Source: Firmicutes bacterium CAG:449 (GTDB taxonomy: Bacteria; Bacillota_I; Bacilli_A; RFN20; CAG-449). From it: a DNA stretch of 8,966 nucleotides. Shown one piece after another: positions 6,730-8,966 of the stretch. The stretch covers positions 20,252-29,217 of the forward strand of contig FR889445.1 of assembly GCA_000432895.1 (NCBI GenBank), written 5' to 3'. The notes below the pieces were generated by a model. That model had not been told where the DNA came from and made no database searches. It saw only the letters and a list, made by a program, of their open reading frames with translations. Numbering within the stretch: position 1 is the stretch's first letter; each line of letters begins with the position of its first letter. Made by a program: the position numbers and the translations under genes.

Positions 6730-8083
6730 CTTCTTCCTCCAATTCTTCTTCTGATAGAGTTATTCCTAATTCATCATAACAGCCAATATAAGCATCAATA
6801 ATGTTTTGTGCATCCACAAGTGTTCTAATATAACATAAGCCTTTAGATTTTCTTAAATTATTTACTATTGCAAGCTTTTGATTATCTAATTTCTTTTTAC
6901 CTTTTTTTAATAATCCATAAATAAACTTAGTAAATCTATCATTGAATTCTTCTTGATGTTTTTCATAAATTTTATATAAAGGATCCACTAAAAAATTAAT
7001 TGAATTATCTTTATATTCAAAATCTATATCACATAAAAATTCTAAAGTTAAATTCATGAATGGTGATTTAATTAACCAGATTTTCTTTTTTGTAAATGAA
7101 ATATCTTTTTCTTTTGATGCTTGAACATTAAAATCAATATCTGTTGGATCTAAAAGTTCAGTCCATTTTGACCAATCAAGAACGTGGCATTGACTAATTT
7201 TTTGAGCATTGTTATCTTCTTTAAATTGGATTATTTGATTAATTAATGCACCAATTGTTTTATTAAAATTTTCTTTATTGCTATTTTCAAAAACATTTTT
7301 ATATAAATTCATAAAAGCTATTGTTGCATTTTGTGAATAAAATCTTGCTTCATATCTTAGCCAAGTATCAACAAGAACTTCATTACCAGCTGTTTCTCTT
7401 TCTGCTTTTTTATCATAAATACATAATTGTCTAGATGTTCTTCCACCAACATAAGCAGTCCATCCTTTAGTAATAATTTCATTTATCATATCTTCTTGTT
7501 TATCTTCTTCAGTTTTTACTCCACCATAATTTAATGATTGTTTTAATGCTCTACATGAAGTTGTGTAAAATCCATTTCTTAATTTATCTTGTAATTCTTT
7601 AATAGTGATTAAATTAGAATAATCATCACAAGTACAATCTATTCTTTTCATTTCTAATCTTCTTGAAGTTCCTAATGTATGTTTCATACAAAAATCAAAT
7701 AACTTTTTATACTGGTCAAAAACATCAATACCATTATCAATGCATCTTAATTCAAACATTCTTAATGCATGGCCTTTAAGTTCAACAAAACAACGAGGAA
7801 TATTATTATCTTCAGATTCTTCAGATTTTCTTCCTCCAAAGATTGCTATATCTTCATCGAAGATAGAAAAGAATTTATATCCTTGCCATCCTGGATCATT
7901 ATCATAATGTTGATATGGTTTAATTAATAAAATATTGCATAATTCATTAATAAACGAAAAATCACATTCAATGTTTCCATTGCTATCATTTATATATTCT
8001 TCTTGTGATTTTGGTATATCTATTAATCCATCAACTCTAAATTTAAAATAGTCGATGCAAAATGATTTTTTTATTTCATTCAT
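6716..8083 (-). CDS. Rep_trans-family replication initiator / MobT-like relaxase
   Basis: A 455-residue protein of the Rep_trans (replication initiation factor) family, which includes pT181-type rolling-circle initiators and the Tn916 Orf20/ICEBs1 NicK (MobT) relaxases. These nick one strand at an origin to start rolling-circle replication or transfer. Visible family marks are an N-terminal FCIDYFKFRV strand, RIDCTCDDY (147-155), the YVGGRTSRQLCIYDKKAERE block (211-230) and WLRYEARF (241-248). I do not assign the catalytic tyrosine. The C-terminus is strongly acidic (SEEELEEEDESL). TGGAG (minus strand, 8095-8091) lies 7 bases before ATG 8083. It heads a tightly overlapping set with the 154-aa gene and int. 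A weak minus-strand promoter (TTGCGC 8152-8147, 17 bases, TATATG 8129-8124) would overlap the first small-RNA gene. Whether it replicates or mobilizes the element is undecided. Confidence 0.85.
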   Translation of the reverse strand: MNEIKKSFCIDYFKFRVDGLIDIPKSQEEYINDSNGNIECDFSFINELCNILLIKPYQHYDNDPGWQGYKFFSIFDEDIAIFGGRKSEESEDNNIPRCFVELKGHALRMFELRCIDNGIDVFDQYKKLFDFCMKHTLGTSRRLEMKRIDCTCDDYSNLITIKELQDKLRNGFYTTSCRALKQSLNYGGVKTEEDKQEDMINEIITKGWTAYVGGRTSRQLCIYDKKAERETAGNEVLVDTWLRYEARFYSQNATIAFMNLYKNVFENSNKENFNKTIGALINQIIQFKEDNNAQKISQCHVLDWSKWTELLDPTDIDFNVQASKEKDISFTKKKIWLIKSPFMNLTLEFLCDIDFEYKDNSINFLVDPLYKIYEKHQEEFNDRFTKFIYGLLKKGKKKLDNQKLAIVNNLRKSKGLCYIRTLVDAQNIIDAYIGCYDELGITLSEEELEEEDESL

Positions 8084-8102
8084 AATTTAACTCCATTTTT
8101 TA

Positions 8103-8187
8103 TTGATATTTGTAATTTATTTGCATATAATACTATTAGCGCGTTGGCGCAAAGCGACCTAGTCATGCATGGCTAGGCATTTTTTTT
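8103..8187 (+). ncRNA. Small RNA A with its own promoter and terminator, about 50 nt
   Basis: A strong promoter, TTGATA (8103-8108), 17 bases, TATAAT (8126-8131), predicts a start near 8138. The transcript begins with the hairpin GCGC-GUUG-GCGC (8139-8150). It ends in an 8-bp stem, CCTAGTCA with TGGCTAGG (8158-8165, 8170-8177, one G-U pair), closing a TGCA loop and followed by an eight-T tract (8180-8187). It contains no ORF. It is divergent from the relaxase gene, whose start codon is only 20 bases left of the -35. It is a paralogue of the unit at 8388-8472. A counter-transcribed copy-number RNA or a small trans-acting RNA are possible roles. Confidence 0.62.
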
Positions 8188-8211
8188 ATTTTGAATAGCT
8201 TCTATAATTTA

Positions 8212-8380
8212 TTGACATTAATAAGAATATTAATTTATTATTTTATTAGTGAATTAACACTTATTAGGTTATCTTACCTAAGGTATGAGTAATAGCTAAT
8301 TATTATTCTATTAATAATCAGGTGAAACTCTTGAGAAATTGTAATCTACCATAATACGGATTAATAACCCGTATTTTTTT
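8212..8380 (+). ncRNA. Small RNA B with its own promoter and terminator, about 133 nt
   Basis: A consensus -35 TTGACA (8212-8217), an 18-base spacer and -10 TATTAT (8236-8241) predict a start near 8248. The RNA would contain the hairpins AGTG/CACT (8248-8251, 8258-8261), TTAGGT/ACCTAA (8264-8269, 8276-8281) and TAATAG/CTATTA (8290-8295, 8308-8313), then an unpaired-looking segment. It ends in a strong terminator: AATACGG (8353-8359) pairs with CCGTATT (8369-8375), followed by a T tract to 8380. The only ORF is a four-codon ATG frame at 8285. It is unlike RNAs A and C in sequence but lies tightly between them. Confidence 0.58.
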
Positions 8381-8387
8381 ATTTCTA

Positions 8388-8472
8388 TTGATATCTATAA
8401 TTTATTTGCATATAATACTATTAGCACGTTAGTGCAATTTGACCTAGTCACGCCTTGGCTAGGCGTTTTTTT
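8388..8472 (+). ncRNA. Small RNA C, paralogue of RNA A, about 50 nt
   Basis: The promoter TTGATA (8388-8393), 17 bases, TATAAT (8411-8416) lies exactly 285 bases from that of RNA A. The 5' hairpin is GCAC-GUUA-GUGC (8424-8435). Compared with RNA A, one G-C pair has become A-U with both partners changed, which preserves the stem. The terminator has the same 8-bp stem (8443-8450, 8456-8463) but a different five-base loop, then a T tract (8466-8472). The unit's end overlaps the stop codon of the convergent 137-aa gene by two bases, so its transcript stops exactly at that gene's 3' end. Confidence 0.62.
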
Positions 8473-8884
8473 ATTTTAAATACTTTTTTATGTAATAATG
8501 ATGTTTTTCAGCAACATAGTTTTTTCCAACATCTTTAATTGATGATAATGGAATATTCTTAATTACTCTTTTATCTACACCACCAAATCTTTTTAATGAA
8601 TCATCTTTTTTTGGGATTGGATAGATTGTACCATCTTTTAACATTGGAAATTTACCAGCTTCAAAATGACCATTTTTAGTTTCAAGACTTGTTAATGTAT
8701 TAACATCACATTTTCCATTTTCTTTTACTTCTCTAATAAATACAAAATGACCTTTTGAAAGTCCTAATATTTTTTTATCACACCAACCAATTTTTCCTTC
8801 ATATTGATGTTTCTTTTGATTTAATGATTTACTTTTTATATTTTTCCATAATCCTAATCTTTTTAACTTTTTTTTAGTTTTCAT
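8471..8884 (-). CDS. Unrecognised basic 137-aa protein of the mobile element
   Basis: I do not recognise the family. The N-terminus is very basic (MKTKKKLKRLGLWKNIKSKS). The middle has a conserved-looking, strand-rich core (GHFVFIREVKENGKCDVNTL) followed by YPIPKKD and NIPLSSIKDVGKNY. No signal peptide or membrane segment is visible. A near-perfect ribosome site, AGGAGG (minus strand, 8895-8890), five bases from the ATG supports the start. The compact beta-rich core and lysine content could suit a nucleic-acid-binding or small toxin-like protein, but no motif proves either. It lies upstream of the relaxase gene in the same direction, separated by the three-RNA cluster. Confidence 0.72.
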   Translation of the reverse strand: MKTKKKLKRLGLWKNIKSKSLNQKKHQYEGKIGWCDKKILGLSKGHFVFIREVKENGKCDVNTLTSLETKNGHFEAGKFPMLKDGTIYPIPKKDDSLKRFGGVDKRVIKNIPLSSIKDVGKNYVAEKHHYYIKKYLK

Positions 8885-8936
8885 TTTTTCCTCCTAAATG
8901 TTTAAATTTTGTGATTTTTATTAAAATATCGACCCA

Positions 8937-8960
8937 CGACGGGTATTACTCCACCCGTCG
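8937..8960. repeat. GC-rich inverted repeat at the window edge
   Basis: CGACGGGT (8937-8944) is perfectly complementary to ACCCGTCG (8953-8960), with an eight-base loop. An extra ACCC at 8932-8935 could pair alternatively with GGGT at 8941-8944. No U-tract is seen. On the minus strand it lies 40-65 bases upstream of the ribosome site of the 137-aa gene, so it could be a leader structure, a protein-binding site or part of a transfer/replication origin. It is cut close to the window end. Confidence 0.6.
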
Positions 8961-8966
8961 GCCAAA

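Larger units (their letters stand above)
5056..8966. mobile_element. Left portion of an integrative, probably mobilizable element (tRNA-Leu site)
   Basis: From the att copy rightward come a tyrosine integrase, an unrecognised protein, a Rep_trans/MobT-like initiator, a cluster of small RNAs and another unrecognised protein, all protein genes on the minus strand. Integrase next to a tRNA-derived att, plus a Rep_trans relaxase, is the core of small mobilizable elements and resembles the minimal logic of ICEBs1, which also targets a tRNA-Leu gene. No coupling protein, VirB4-like ATPase or other transfer gene is present up to the window edge. The far att site is not in the window, so the true extent is unknown. 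Confidence 0.68.

Noticed and set aside
8133..8150. pT181-type double-strand origin around TACTATTAGC and the GCGC hairpin
   Set aside because: Resemblance to nick-site sequences is short and from memory. The promoter/terminator reading explains the same bases better, although a dual role cannot be excluded.
8248..8380. Known riboswitch class in RNA B
   Set aside because: No motif of a class I know is recognisable and no gene follows in the same direction before its terminator.
8101..8472. CRISPR-like array or crRNA repeats
   Set aside because: Only two diverged copies 285 bp apart, each with its own promoter and terminator and no regular spacers.

Overview
This window is very AT-rich DNA from a low-GC Gram-positive bacterium. 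The strong AGGAGG-type ribosome sites, TTGACA/TATAAT promoters, U-tract terminators and protein types fit a gut Bacilli/Erysipelotrichia or RF39-like lineage. I infer that lineage and cannot prove it from the window. Tryptophans are encoded by TGG in the real genes, so nothing here calls for a recoded TGA.

Left part (1-4400), chromosomal housekeeping DNA: the tail of an unrecognised gene; topB (DNA topoisomerase III), whose natural start is disrupted by a 25-bp imperfect tandem duplication; a PlsC-type acyltransferase carrying a zinc ribbon; and a small free-standing protein matching the C-terminal domain of FakA/dihydroxyacetone-kinase-like proteins. The last two are almost certainly co-transcribed and point to phospholipid/fatty-acid metabolism. 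A convergent gene for a DtxR/MntR-type metal regulator follows, with its own promoter and terminator.

Middle (4400-5141), an integration hotspot: a complete tRNA-Leu(GAG) gene whose 3' end is repeated perfectly (38 bp) 545 bp downstream. Between the copies lies no credible protein gene. There is instead a dense row of inverted repeats (4650-4970) that ends in an AT-rich hairpin with a U-tract (5004-5044). I read this as a structured non-coding RNA of about 400 nt, carried in a small att-flanked module. The hairpin that probably terminates tRNA-Leu sits beyond the second copy, so the module separates the tRNA from its terminator.

Right part (5142-8966), a small integrative and probably mobilizable element that runs off the window: a minus-strand set of genes reading toward the att site. 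In transcription order these are an unrecognised 137-aa protein, a Rep_trans-family (NicK/MobT-like) initiator or relaxase, an unrecognised 154-aa protein, and a tyrosine integrase, with the last three overlapping. No conjugation-channel genes are visible. The 387-bp gap upstream of the relaxase gene holds three tightly packed plus-strand units, each with a promoter and terminator. Two are paralogous RNAs of about 50 nt with a compensatory base-pair change; the third is a different RNA of about 133 nt. The window ends in a GC-rich inverted repeat that stands out from the AT-rich surroundings.

The most interesting material is non-coding: the att-flanked structured RNA module next to tRNA-Leu, and the three-RNA cluster antisense to the gap between two genes of the mobile element.
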